Below are positions 32,601 to 42,745 of a stretch of DNA of 64,000 nucleotides, piece after piece. The notes beneath the pieces were generated by a model, which searched no databases, had not been told where the DNA came from, and worked only from the letters and a program-made list of their open reading frames with translations. The number at the start of each line of letters is the position of its first letter. Within the stretch, counting starts at the first letter, position 1. Source of the stretch: Polytrichum commune. Taxonomy: Eukaryota; Streptophyta; Polytrichopsida; Polytrichales; Polytrichaceae. The position numbers and the translations under genes are program-made. The DNA lies in the NCBI GenBank assembly GCA_950295325.1, contig OX485809.1, positions 5,518,001-5,582,000 of the forward strand, in the 5' to 3' direction.

Positions 32601-33055
32601 AGAGCACACGTGGAATGAGGGGAGCCACGGGTGCTATGGAAATTCATGCTACTAAATTCCCCAATGTAAATACCGATCTTAGGAGTGGAATTTTAGGTGT
32701 CACAGAGTGTGGATTTGTGAGCTTTACAAGTCTCAAAGACTTGGATCTTGTACATAAAAGATTTGCAAAGAAAATGGAGAAAAATTTCAAAAAGATGAAG
32801 GTTCTCTTGCGAGATGAATGTATCTCCGGAATTTATGAGGATAATGGGTTGCCAAATGATATTGTGCATCTCTTAGAGGATTTAGTTGAAGAAAATGATG
32901 CCATGGAGACAGTTGATTGTCTTATTGGCATTCACTCAAGTCAACTGTATCATGAGATTTCTCAAACAGTGACGATGCTTGGTGACTTCAAAACCAATGG
33001 GGTGAGACCGGAGGCAACAGTACATACAAAATACAAGACTGTTGCTAAGAGGTGA
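32594..33055 (+). CDS. Gag-pol linker frame of the second gypsy element
   Basis: This is the polyprotein segment between protease and RT, open in the -1 frame relative to gag (ATG at 32615, 146 codons). It ends at a TGA at 33053-33055 that overlaps the start of the pol frame. It has no recognised domain but shows clear continuity: its last residues (HTKYKTVAKR) lead into the VKPVATQLP block of pol. The AAG-AG-GTG junction looks like a one-base deletion from AAG-AAG-GTG, or alternatively a recoding site. Confidence 0.6.
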   Translation, partial: FLESTRGMRGATGAMEIHATKFPNVNTDLRSGILGVTECGFVSFTSLKDLDLVHKRFAKKMEKNFKKMKVLLRDECISGIYEDNGLPNDIVHLLEDLVEENDAMETVDCLIGIHSSQLYHEISQTVTMLGDFKTNGVRPEATVHTKYKTVAKR

Positions 33056-36000
33056 AGCCAGTTGCAACTCAGCTACCCTTTGACACTGAGGAGCATATCA
33101 AACAAGCTGAGAATGAGCCAAGTTTGAGAGAAATGAGAAAGATTGGGCACAAGTTTACTGAAGAAACTTTGGCAAGATTAAAGATTGGAGGAGATGTTTT
33201 TTTGACTAAGCCGGAGAAGAAGAAATTTCAAGACATGCTTTCTATGCATGGAAAGGCCTTCGCTTCTTCGCCAGATGAGATTGGGTGTGTGCAACCAAGT
33301 GTTGTAGCACCAATGGTAATTTTCACGGTACCATGGGATTTGAAGCCTATACCTGTACCTAGGACTCTAATTCCAAAGCTTGTAGAGTTATTCAAAGAAA
33401 AGATACGCATGGGCATACTTGAGCCTTCAATGGCTCCGTATTCAAACCGTTGGTTTACAGTGCCAAAGAAGTCAGGAGCACTTAGGTTCATCCAAAATAT
33501 GCAACCTGCCAACAAGGTGACAATCATAAACAAAGGATCCGGTCCAATTGTTGATGAAGTAGCAGAAGCATTTGCTGGACATGCTATCTATTCCATTGGA
33601 GATCTATACTCTGGTTATGATCAGTTTCAATTAGCTACTGAGAGCAGAGATTTGACAACCATGAAGACTCCACTTGGATTAGTACGCATGTGTACGTTGC
33701 CTCAAGGTGCTACCAACTCGGTGGCGCATATGCAGAGTGCCATGAATCAGATTGTAAGAGACTTTGTACCTGAGAAGACGATACCCTTTGTAGATGACAT
33801 TCCCATTAAAGGATGCGATGAGAAGAAGAAATATTCGACAATCCAAGATGATGGTTGTAGAGCTTTTGTGAATGATCATATCAATGATGTAACCAAAATC
33901 TTAAGCAGACTCGAAAAGGTGAATTTGACCCTCTCCATTGACAAATCCAAGTTTGGGGTTGGTAAGATTTTGGTAGTTGGGCATTTATGTGGTTCCTATG
34001 GAAGGAAACCAAATCCTGAGAAGGTGAATGCTATAGGAAGAATGAAGGCATGTAGTAGTGTCACCGAAGTAAGGAGGTTTCTAGGAGCATGTGTCTTCTA
34101 TCAGATATGGATTCCTCATTTTGCTCATGTATCAGAGCCTCTTTACAAGCTATTGCGCAAGAGAAACAAATTTCTTTGGCAACATGAGCAAGATATAGCT
34201 ATGAGGGAGTTGAAGAAAATTTTAGAGTCACCACCGGTTCTAAAGCAAGTGAGCTATAATTGTGGAAGACCAGTAATTGTGACTGTTGACACAAGTCCAA
34301 TTGCAATTGGATGGGCAATTGGACAAGATGATGAAGAAGGAAGGAGATTTGCTATCCGATTTGGAGCAAAGATCTTGACAGAGCGGCAAAGGGCTTATCC
34401 ACAAGTGAAGAGAGAGTTATGGGGAGCTCTTACAGCTCTAAAGGCAGACATAAACTATTTGATTGGAGCAGAGGTGGTATTAGAAACGGATTGTTTGCCT
34501 TTGTTGGGGATGATTACAAATTGCTCCACACCAGACATTACAATATTGCGATGGATTGCCTACATCAAATCTTTGAATCCTATTCTAGTGCATATTGAAG
34601 GCAAAAATAATAGTGTTGCCGATATGTTGTCTAGAGCTAGGTATTTTAAGGAGGAGGAGATGATGGCTCCTAAGAGTGAAGGAAAATTGTCACATGGAGG
34701 CTATGTGATGAGGATTGATGGAGAGAGTTCATCCAATTCAGCTTTACCTTTTGCGACCGAGCTTTATGAAGGAAAATTAAGAGATATTGGACTTTACTTG
34801 AGTACAATGAAGCGGCAAGCGGGTTGGGTGGATAAGACATTCAAATCCATCAGACATCAATCCTATGGTTATCTGTTAAGAGATGGAGTTTTGTGGAAGA
34901 GAGCGAAAAGAACTGATCAAATGCCATTGAGAGTGGTTGGGGATTCTGAGACTAAAACCCAAGTTCTTAAAGAATTTCATGATTCACTTTGGGCTGGTCA
35001 CAGAGGAGTTTGGGCCACTTATACAAAAATCAAGGAGAGATATTGGTGGAAGGGGCTATACAAAGATGTTGAAGAATTTGTATCATCTTGTGTAGTATGC
35101 CAATTGCAATCGAATGTACGACATAGAGATGAGTTATATCCTACTTATCCCATTGCAATCCATTTCCAATGGATGATTGATTTGGTTGCTATGCCAAATG
35201 CAATGTGGGGAATGAAGTATCTTGTTTTAACTAGAGAAGAACTTTCAAACTTTGTTGAAGGAAAAGCTTTGAGGACTAAGACAACAGAAAATGTATGCCG
35301 ATTTATACTTGAAGATATTTTTAGTCGGTATGGGAGCATTGGTAGGATGAGAGCTGACCGAGGAGAATTGGATGTCGCTGAAGCCAAAGAATTTTTCAAG
35401 CGATATGGTGCGCAATTGAAGTTAACAACGGCTTACAATCCTGAGGCTAATGGCAAGATTGAGAGGGGACATCCTCCAATCATTCATGCATTGGTTAAAG
35501 CTTGTAAGGGAAAACATAGTATTTGGCCAAAATTGCTACCATTTGCTCTATGGGCCGATAGAACCACACATAGCACAGTGACGGGTTACATGCATGTGGA
35601 GCTTTTATATGGACAAAAGCCAATGATGCCAGGGGAGGAAGATATTCCCACATGGGTTTTTCTTTCATGGGAGGATGTCATTAGTACAGAAAGATTGTTG
35701 GAGCTTCGTATACAACAACTTGAGAGATTGCCTGAAGACATTGCAATGGCATTGGAACGATTGAAGGTTGCAAGGCTCAGTAACAAGGAGCGGTTTGACA
35801 AGACGCACCGATTGAGGGTAAGGAAAATTGAAGAAGGAGATTGGGTACTTGTATTTGATAGTTCCTTGGAAAATCAACATAGCACGGTGCGCAAGTTTGC
35901 AAAGAGATGGTTTGGGCCTTATGTGGTGATCAAAGTGCATTCCAATGGCACTTATTCACTTCGCGAATTGGATGGGACTCTTCTACGAAGACCTGTAGCT

Positions 36001-36165
36001 GGGAAAATAGTTAAGGTTTTCAAAAGAAGAGATGGACGCTTTTACTATGAGGAGCTTGCAGAACTTATGGATCCAGACTCCCGAATTGACGAAGACGAAA
36101 CTCAAGGAGAGTATGAACCAACAGAAAATACATCAAATGATGACCAAGATGATGAAGAAGACTAA
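33049..36165 (+). CDS. Pol of the second gypsy element: reverse transcriptase, RNase H, integrase
   Basis: The frame opens after a TAA at 33046; its first usable codon (GTG) is at 33052, giving about 1037 residues. RT blocks: WFTVPKKSGALRFIQNMQ, YSIGDLYSGYDQFQLA, CTLPQGATNSVAHMQSAMN, and the catalytic FVDDIPIKG (Asp248-Asp249). RNase H: VTVDTSPIAIGWAI, VKRELWGALTAL, LETDCLPLL, NNSVADMLSRA. Integrase: H2C2 zinc domain (HDSLWAGHRGVWATY ... CVVCQ), then the catalytic triad in WMIDLVAMP, MRADRGELD and NGKIERGHPP. There is an acidic tail and no chromodomain. All catalytic residues are present, so the enzyme could be active if expressed by frameshifting or supplied by another copy. Confidence 0.92.
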   Translation, partial: EVKPVATQLPFDTEEHIKQAENEPSLREMRKIGHKFTEETLARLKIGGDVFLTKPEKKKFQDMLSMHGKAFASSPDEIGCVQPSVVAPMVIFTVPWDLKPIPVPRTLIPKLVELFKEKIRMGILEPSMAPYSNRWFTVPKKSGALRFIQNMQPANKVTIINKGSGPIVDEVAEAFAGHAIYSIGDLYSGYDQFQLATESRDLTTMKTPLGLVRMCTLPQGATNSVAHMQSAMNQIVRDFVPEKTIPFVDDIPIKGCDEKKKYSTIQDDGCRAFVNDHINDVTKILSRLEKVNLTLSIDKSKFGVGKILVVGHLCGSYGRKPNPEKVNAIGRMKACSSVTEVRRFLGACVFYQIWIPHFAHVSEPLYKLLRKRNKFLWQHEQDIAMRELKKILESPPVLKQVSYNCGRPVIVTVDTSPIAIGWAIGQDDEEGRRFAIRFGAKILTERQRAYPQVKRELWGALTALKADINYLIGAEVVLETDCLPLLGMITNCSTPDITILRWIAYIKSLNPILVHIEGKNNSVADMLSRARYFKEEEMMAPKSEGKLSHGGYVMRIDGESSSNSALPFATELYEGKLRDIGLYLSTMKRQAGWVDKTFKSIRHQSYGYLLRDGVLWKRAKRTDQMPLRVVGDSETKTQVLKEFHDSLWAGHRGVWATYTKIKERYWWKGLYKDVEEFVSSCVVCQLQSNVRHRDELYPTYPIAIHFQWMIDLVAMPNAMWGMKYLVLTREELSNFVEGKALRTKTTENVCRFILEDIFSRYGSIGRMRADRGELDVAEAKEFFKRYGAQLKLTTAYNPEANGKIERGHPPIIHALVKACKGKHSIWPKLLPFALWADRTTHSTVTGYMHVELLYGQKPMMPGEEDIPTWVFLSWEDVISTERLLELRIQQLERLPEDIAMALERLKVARLSNKERFDKTHRLRVRKIEEGDWVLVFDSSLENQHSTVRKFAKRWFGPYVVIKVHSNGTYSLRELDGTLLRRPVAGKIVKVFKRRDGRFYYEELAELMDPDSRIDEDETQGEYEPTENTSNDDQDDEED

Positions 36166-36196
36166 ACTTGGCACATACCGGAGGATGTGCAGGTTT

Positions 36197-36208
36197 AGAG
36201 GGGGTGAA
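36197..36208 (+). other. Polypurine tract of the second gypsy element
   Basis: AGAGGGGGTGAA lies directly before the 3' LTR. Confidence 0.8.
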
Positions 36209-37358
36209 TGTCGTGATGTAAATACGTACACTATATAGATGTGTACGTATTTAATATTGCATTGTGATTCTTGGTCTTGGAGAAAAATAATAAAGAATAG
36301 AAGTAGATTACTTTTTTTATTTACTCATAGTTTATTTTAGCTATCATTACCTAAGGATAGAAGTGGATAGAAGTTGCTTACCTTTATGTTTACTCATAGT
36401 TACTCTTAGTTACCTTTACCAAATGATAGAAATAGATTACCTTTTTATTTACTCATAGTTTATTTTTGTCTTTTAGTTATCTTGAGTTACTTTGGACCAA
36501 TGGGTGATTAGAAGCCATGTGATGAGGATAAGAGAGAACTTTGTCTCTCGCATGGATAGGGAGAGGTGGTGAAGGAAAGATGTTATGTGATTATTGTGGG
36601 AGAGAAGTGGTAGAGAGAGAGAAGTGGATTCGAAGCTCACGGTGTGAGTTGTTTTTTAGAAGAATATGAAATAAAATACGAGGGATTTGTGATTCATGAG
36701 AGATCTCACTTGTTGTTTTGGAAGTTAGCAATCAAGATTTGTGCTTGTTTGAGTGGAGGGAAGTTTGTTGGTTCTTAAAAGAAGAGCTGAGACTTCGACC
36801 GACCATAGAAGACGGACAGATTAAAGAATTGAAGGCTTCAAGACTCGAATGTGTGGTTGCTTGTGGCACGTTGTCTTTTTCTTGTGTGTGTGATTCCAAG
36901 CCGGTTTTGGAGGCTAGTTGCATTTCATTTCTGCATCGTAATTTGTTTCTTGTGTGACAACGAAGTGGGATTAATGACCCACAAGGTTGTTTGTGACAAC
37001 GAAGTGGGATTAATCACCCACAAGGTTGTTTTCTGTCGTTCCCACTGGTGAGGCGCGATTGCTGGTCACTGTGGGTTTGAAAGTTTAGGAGCCAATCTTT
37101 TCGGACGTCAGCTCGTGTTCTGACGTCCCGTTTTACCCGTCCGAAGCCCGTGGTTTCTTATCACACTACCCTTACCCTTTATCCATATAGAGCCGCAACA
37201 GGATAGGTCGACGGGAAAGAGGTTGAAGATTAGAAGAAATTGAAGACTAGAAGACCGGAAGATTCAATTGAAGATCAGAAGATTCGACGGGTCCGATAAA
37301 ATCTAGTTGCAGCCAGAAGCCCAACGCTTTCCCAAGGCGGAACCCTCTCTACCCGACA
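36209..37358 (+). repeat. 3' LTR of the second gypsy element
   Basis: This is a 1150-bp copy of 28872-30021, with the same TGTCG start and CGACA end and no difference noticed by eye. Confidence 0.95.
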
Positions 37359-37362
37359 GCGG

Positions 37363-40271
37363 CTCCCAAGTGTTTCATCAAACAACGTGGGACATCTAAA
37401 ACTCAAGAATTTGAGTGCAAATTGTTTTTTTGCTCTACCAACTGCAATGTTTGGAATTTAGGGGATTGTAATATACCGTTGGAAAGATATTAAAATACCT
37501 TTTTAACGGTATATTACAAGACCCAAAAGTTTAAAAATAGAGTTGCAAACCGAAATAGAAAAACCTGTAGTTATTTAGTGACTGTAGATCAGGGTGGTCA
37601 AAAGAACCGCAATGGGAAATCTTCTAACACTAATTATCAAAGAATTGAACTTTAGTGTTGAGCAAGGTAGGGTGGTAACAACATTAAATATTATCAAACA
37701 CTAAATATCCTATTTAATGTAGTGACAACACAAGGTACATGTCACATGTAAATTACATTGAACATGTACAATTTAAATTGCTCTTTTTTTTTGTAAAAAT
37801 TGTTGTGAGAAGATTTGCAAGCCACCTCTTCGACATATTCAACAAGAAGCGAAGACAAGTGAAGCCCAAGAGAAGACAAGAGAATGGTCAAACTTGATTT
37901 TTTTCAAAATTGCCCTTTTTGGGCAAGTACTAAGAAAAACTGCACCTTCACTTTTTGGTGCATGGTCATTCTTCTTGGTCCATATTCGGTTTACACCTAC
38001 TGAGGGCCTCAAGGCTCTCAAAACTAATTTTTTATGAAGTTGGACCATGGAAGTCGGACCATGAACTCGGACCATCGACAGAGGCCATCTTCCATGGTCC
38101 AACTTTGTGGTCCATAGTGTAAACCGGCCATGTATATGCTCTTCCAGAATCCTCAACTCAATAAACATGGTAATTAAGTAGTCTTCACATTTCTACATCA
38201 TCATGATGGAACTTAGGGGCGGTTTACACTATGGACCAAGAGCCATGACCAAGAAAATTAAATCATTTTCATGGTCATAGCTCTTGGCCAAGAGCCGTGA
38301 CCATGAAAAATAAAAAATGGATTTTTGAGTGGCTTGGTCACTCTTGTAGTGTAAAGTGGATTTGGACCGGGACAACTTTGGGCTGATTTTTTTAATATAA
38401 ATACAGTAACGTCAAAAAAAATTATTAAAAAAAATTCGGCCAATGGCTGATTTTCAGCCTTACGGCTCCCTTGATTTCCGTTGAGTCGAGCATTTTGCCT
38501 CGCCTCAACGGAAAACCCGTTGGACCATGGCACATTATCCAAGTGGCAAATTTTAGTAGTTTTTGGGGACTTCAAAGTTAGTGGTCATTCTCCTTTTTTC
38601 AAGGTAGTGTAAAGCCAAATGGGACCAAGAGCACTTTACTCTCCAATCACAGATTTTAGAATTTCATGGTCATGGCTCTTGGTCCATAGTGTAAACCGCC
38701 CCTTAAACTTATCAACCTTCACATCAATGATTGATTCATGATGAAGAATCTATCTATGATGACAACTATGGCAACTTCAATGGTTCCTATTCGAATTTCA
38801 AAAAGCTTCTACGTGCAATTTAGCATGAGTGTGCTGCAATTGCATAATATTATCCAGCCACGTGGTTGGGTTCCATGGCCTTGGAATATGTCAATTATAT
38901 TTCGTGAACCCCTTGAACAAAATGGGAATATTTGTTTACTATTGGAATTGGAAATTTGGGTGGAGTTACACTATGCACAAGAATTATTGTTCATCACAGG
39001 AATACTTGTAGGAAACACTCTTCATCCCATTATTATTCCCTGAAATTATTGGTAATATCAAAAAATCTATTGAAAATACCGACAATATTCACAATAATTC
39101 TTATTATTGAAAGTGGCCCTATTCAGTGTTCATAGCGATGTCAGTTTCTTCCCATGAAAGTAAAATATTGGAGGCCCATGTTAGATGCTAATTATAGAAT
39201 GGAACACGACCTTCACCTAAATAATGTTATGTGACTCTAAAGTAAGAAACAATGAAAAACCACGGTACTTGAGGAAGTGAAGAAAGAATCAGGGACACCA
39301 GGACCCACATGCTTTTTGAGACCCACACGATGCCTTTGACCTGCCCACGTGTGTGTGTTCTTTTTCTTATCCTGTTTTATGGGTGTGCCTTCATGAACCC
39401 CAAGGCTTATACCAAAAATACTGACGTGATTTATTTTCTTTAGAAAATATATATTTTAAAGAAGAGGTCTAGAAAAAGAGCCAATGAAGCAACGTGGTTT
39501 GATGGGTTCGTACCAACTCCACATTAAATATCACATGCACAACCTAGAGTATCACAAACACATTAGTCATCATAGTTCCTCCTTGTGACCTAACTCCCAA
39601 TTTTAGGAAAGAAATTTACAACCTATCGTCACCGCTAATTTGGTTTTAAGTTTTAAACTGAGTCGGGTCAACTGCGTGTGTGAGTCGGTTGAATCTACAC
39701 TGTGGTAAAATGAGGTTAACACAATGTTCTCGCTGAGAGACTAAAAAGAATGAACACTTGATGCGTTGTTGATGAATGATGATGATGAATTCGGAGCAAG
39801 CATCCATGGATCGATGAGACGGCGAGTGGCAAGATGGTGTCGATGATTTTCCCCAGCTGCAGCCGAACCTTGGATGAGATAGCTTATTATAGGCGTAGCC
39901 ATAACCCAACTTTAATCACGTCCGTAAGGTAGCGGGGTAGCGGAGATAACCTTACGGCATCATGGCGGTTGTCATTCCCGTGAAACCTTTGCGAATACCG
40001 ACAGTCCCTAGAATCTGAGCTTCCCAGTGCAGCAGTGGGGAGAGAGGAGGATGGAGAGAGAGAGACGAGAGCATATATTGGGTGTCGAGAATCCAAAACC
40101 TCATTCCTTGCTTTTGCATTCCTTCCTCCCTCGAGAGCAGCATTCCTTCAGAACAGCACTCCTTGTTTGCAATTCTTGTCCCAAAATTCCAGTTGTGGGA
40201 GAGAAAAGGCTTAAATCTCTCTCTCTCTCTCTCTCTCGCAGTAGCATCAAGAAGAGGTAAGTCTTGCAGCG
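37363..40271. other. Upstream intergenic region of the plus-strand HMA gene
   Basis: This contains the Harbinger-type MITE at 38216 and, at 37930-38129, a related reverse-orientation terminus ending GTGTAAACCGGCC. The last 250 bp before the gene hold a pyrimidine-rich (CT)n tract at 40218-40241, common near plant transcription starts. No other gene was seen. Confidence 0.5.
38216..38702 (+). mobile_element. PIF/Harbinger-type MITE, 487 bp
   Basis: Perfect terminal inverted repeats GGGGCGGTTTACACTATGG / CCATAGTGTAAACCGCCCC extend further inward as GACCAAGAGCCATGACCA. They are flanked on both sides by TTA (38213-38215 and 38703-38705), the target duplication typical of PIF/Harbinger. There is no coding capacity. 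About 270 bp of its right half is nearly identical to the copy at 47387. Confidence 0.92.
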
Positions 40272-41997
40272 ATGGCGGGGCAGTATTTCTACGACCCACG
40301 CCCTTTTTACATGCAACCTGGCGATTACAAGCTCATCTCCCTGGACGATGTAAGTGAAGTAGCAGTAATGGCAGTAGTAGTAGTAGTAGTAGTAGTAGCA
40401 GCAGCAGTAGTAGTGGTAGTGGTGCAATAGTCATGGAGAAGTAAAGTCCTTGTTTAATTTGTTGTGGAATTCGGCACTGAATACTTGGACTGTGAGGAGT
40501 TTAGCTTTGCGTTGGAAGCTCCAAGATTTGCAGTGTGAGAATCCCTCGCTCCTTTTTTGTGAGGCAGAAAGGCAGGCAGAGAGATGGCATTGAGCACTTC
40601 CTTCTTCCTCTTCTTCCATATTTGTTGTTGTTGTTGTAGTGTGTGTGTGCGCGCGTGAGTGTCTGATGTGGTGCGTGGTGCGTGGTGTGTGGTGGGGGGG
40701 GGGGGGGTGAAGTGTTTTGTGCAGCAAAAGGGACCGGCTGGCGGAGGGAAGGCTGGGGGAGAGACTAAGACTGGCGGAGGGAAGCCTGGGGACGAGGGTA
40801 AAGGCGTAAAGGAGAAGCCCGAGAAGCCAAAGGTGGTACCAACCATAACCCAAACAACCACACAAAGAATTCCTCAACATTAGCTTCGTTACCTTTGCAG
40901 AATGATTACCCAAGATCATTCATTAGCTTCTTTTGTTTGTCTCAACATTGGCTTCCTTACCTGCCAGAATGATCACCCAAGATCATTCACTATCTTTTGT
41001 TTGTCTCAACATTGGCTTCCTTACCTTCGAGAATGATCACCTAAGGCATGCGTATCATGAAGGGTCATTAAGCATCTTTGGTTTTTCTCAACGTTTGCTT
41101 TCTTACCTTCCAAGAATGACCACCTCAGACATACGTACTATGGAGATTGTTAGCAACTTTCGTTTCTCAGCATTCGCTGTATGGACTTCCAGAATGATCA
41201 CCTAAGACATGTGGATGATGTAGGTCATTAGCCTCTTTTGTAGTTTCCATCATTCGCTGTTTTTTACTTGGAGAATGAGAATGGCATGCTAAGACTGCGT
41301 ATCATCACGAGTAGTAGCATTCAATGGCCACCATCTCATCCTCTCTTTCTTTCTTTCCTTAATTTTTTCTGTCGACTTCACATAGTGAGAGGCTTGCCAC
41401 CACCCAAGAATGAATCGTCCATCCTGACTTTGGTGGCTTGGATGTATGTGCAGGTGCAAACGATTGAAGTGAGGGTTCACTTGTGCTGCGACAACTGCGT
41501 CTCCAAAGTGCGCAGGAAATTCCAAGACGTCGAAGGTTAGCCTTCCTGCAAAATTTTCACCAACAAATCTGTCACCAAGCAACCATCTTTAATTTTTTTG
41601 TTGTGTTGGAATGCTGATGATTGCTGCAGACAGATTATCCACACTCCAATGACTCAGCACAACCTGCTGCTAGTCTGTTATTTTTTATTTTTTATTTTTG
41701 GTCTGTGTTTTGTTCTCCCCCCCCCCCCCCCCCCTTCTCTCTCTGTGGTCTGCATCATTCCTAAATCACTTCTCCTGAAAATTTTGAGCAGAAATCTTCT
41801 TCTGTGTGTTTATTTTTAATTATTTTGTTGGGCTTTGTTTTGTTTTGTTTTGGATTTGAGCAGGAGTTGAGAAGGTGGATTGTTGCCAATGGACGGAAAG
41901 GGTGATTGTCAGAGGAACAGTGAAGCCAGAAGTGGTGCTCAAAAGAGTGAGGAAGGTGAAAGCAGATGCTGATCTCATCACCCCAACCAAAAAGTAA
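40272..41997 (+). CDS. HMA (heavy-metal-associated) domain protein, 133 aa
   Basis: Four exons join in frame with GT-AG borders: 40272-40349, 40725-40832, 41454-41535 and 41864-41997 (402 bp with the stop). Residues 1-26 read MAGQYFYDPRPFYMQPGDYK and on; exon 2 gives a 36-residue linker rich in glycine and lysine. Exons 3-4 encode the HMA-like domain: VQTIEVRVHLCCDNCVSKV with the CxxC metal pair, GVEKVDCCQWTERVIVRG, and PEVVLKRVRKV. Intron positions and phases (0, 0, 1) and the 82-bp third exon are the same as in the minus-strand paralogue, so the two arose by duplication. There is no CaaX box. Intron 1 has (GTA)n/(GCA)n repeats, intron 2 a degenerate tandem array and a poly-G run. Confidence 0.9.
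40370..40425. repeat. (AGT)n/(AGC)n trinucleotide tract in intron 1
   Basis: This is a run of AGT units with a few AGC units, just inside intron 1 of the plus-strand HMA gene. Confidence 0.85.
40870..41285. repeat. Degenerate 60-90 bp tandem array in intron 2 of the plus-strand HMA gene
   Basis: About five units share the words CTCAACATTGGCTTCCTTACC or variants, AGAATGATCACC, and TCATTA or TCATTC followed by CTTTTG. The first three are closest to each other; the last two are more decayed. Confidence 0.8.
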
Positions 41998-42532
41998 TTC
42001 TTAGGTCCACACAACTTTATTCCCTGTAGTTCACGCATAGCTCGCTTACTACCACTAAAACCTTTGAAGTAGGAGAGGTCTGGTTTTTGCAGCACTACAA
42101 TTTTGCACTTACCGCCATAGCCACTTGTATTTATGATGTACAGTAGCACAAAAACTTATCACTCGAGACAGATAGCCTCGATTTCCTCACATTTGGAAAA
42201 CATCATCACCACAAGATTCGAGATTTGGCCGACCTTCCAATTTTCTAATGGATTGATTCCACAGCCAACTGAGGCGAACTATCATCGAAATCTTGTGAAC
42301 CCAAGTTGAAAGTGAAGGTTTTTGACAGCTTAACCTCTACCTGGAGGGACACCGAGGAAGTATGTAACTGCGCATGCAGTCATCTATCCTCCTGCACAAA
42401 TTGCAAGTTTTTTGGAGATGGTACTCAGTGACGCAATTCAACATGTTGCTACTTGATGGGATCAATTTAAGAGTTTGTGTAATTGCTTCACTGTCTCTGT
42501 GGAATTTGTTGTCATTCTTAATCTGATTCAAT

Positions 42533-42745
42533 GTCCGGGGAGATTTTTGGGCATAATCCTAGTGTTTACAAGACCAACCGGTTACATGTTCTGATCTTTC
42601 GGTTCTCCTTTATTAGATAGAGGAACATTCTGCAAATTACTCTAAATGGGTTGATAGTATTCTGAAGTCTTGGATATGAGCCGGGTGTCTCTAACCTGTT
42701 TATCTGTCACTAGCAGTCGGTTCTCCACGTTCGTTGATCTGATAG
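42533..42745 (+). repeat. Dispersed repeat, copy 2 (partner at 24556)
   Basis: It begins GTCCGGGGAGATTTTTGGGC and shares word order with 24556-24790 in the same orientation. Confidence 0.7.

Larger units (their letters stand above)
28872..37358 (+). mobile_element. Second Ty3/gypsy LTR retrotransposon, structurally complete and young
   Basis: The element is 8487 bp, with LTRs at 28872-30021 and 36209-37358 that are identical wherever I compared them. It is flanked by GCGG (28868-28871 and 37359-37362; AGCGG if the last LTR base is shared). It has a primer-site-like TTTGGTGCTTCCACTGAG directly after the 5' LTR, a polypurine tract before the 3' LTR, a gag-protease frame, and a pol frame of RT-RNase H-integrase without a chromodomain. 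It sits between the two HMA genes and has pushed their promoters about 8.5 kb further apart. Confidence 0.95.

Noticed and set aside
39646-40271. Extra upstream coding exon for the plus-strand HMA gene
   Set aside because: The frames here are simple-sequence (CT)n or have no similarity to the paralogue, whose coding sequence starts at the matching MAG methionine.
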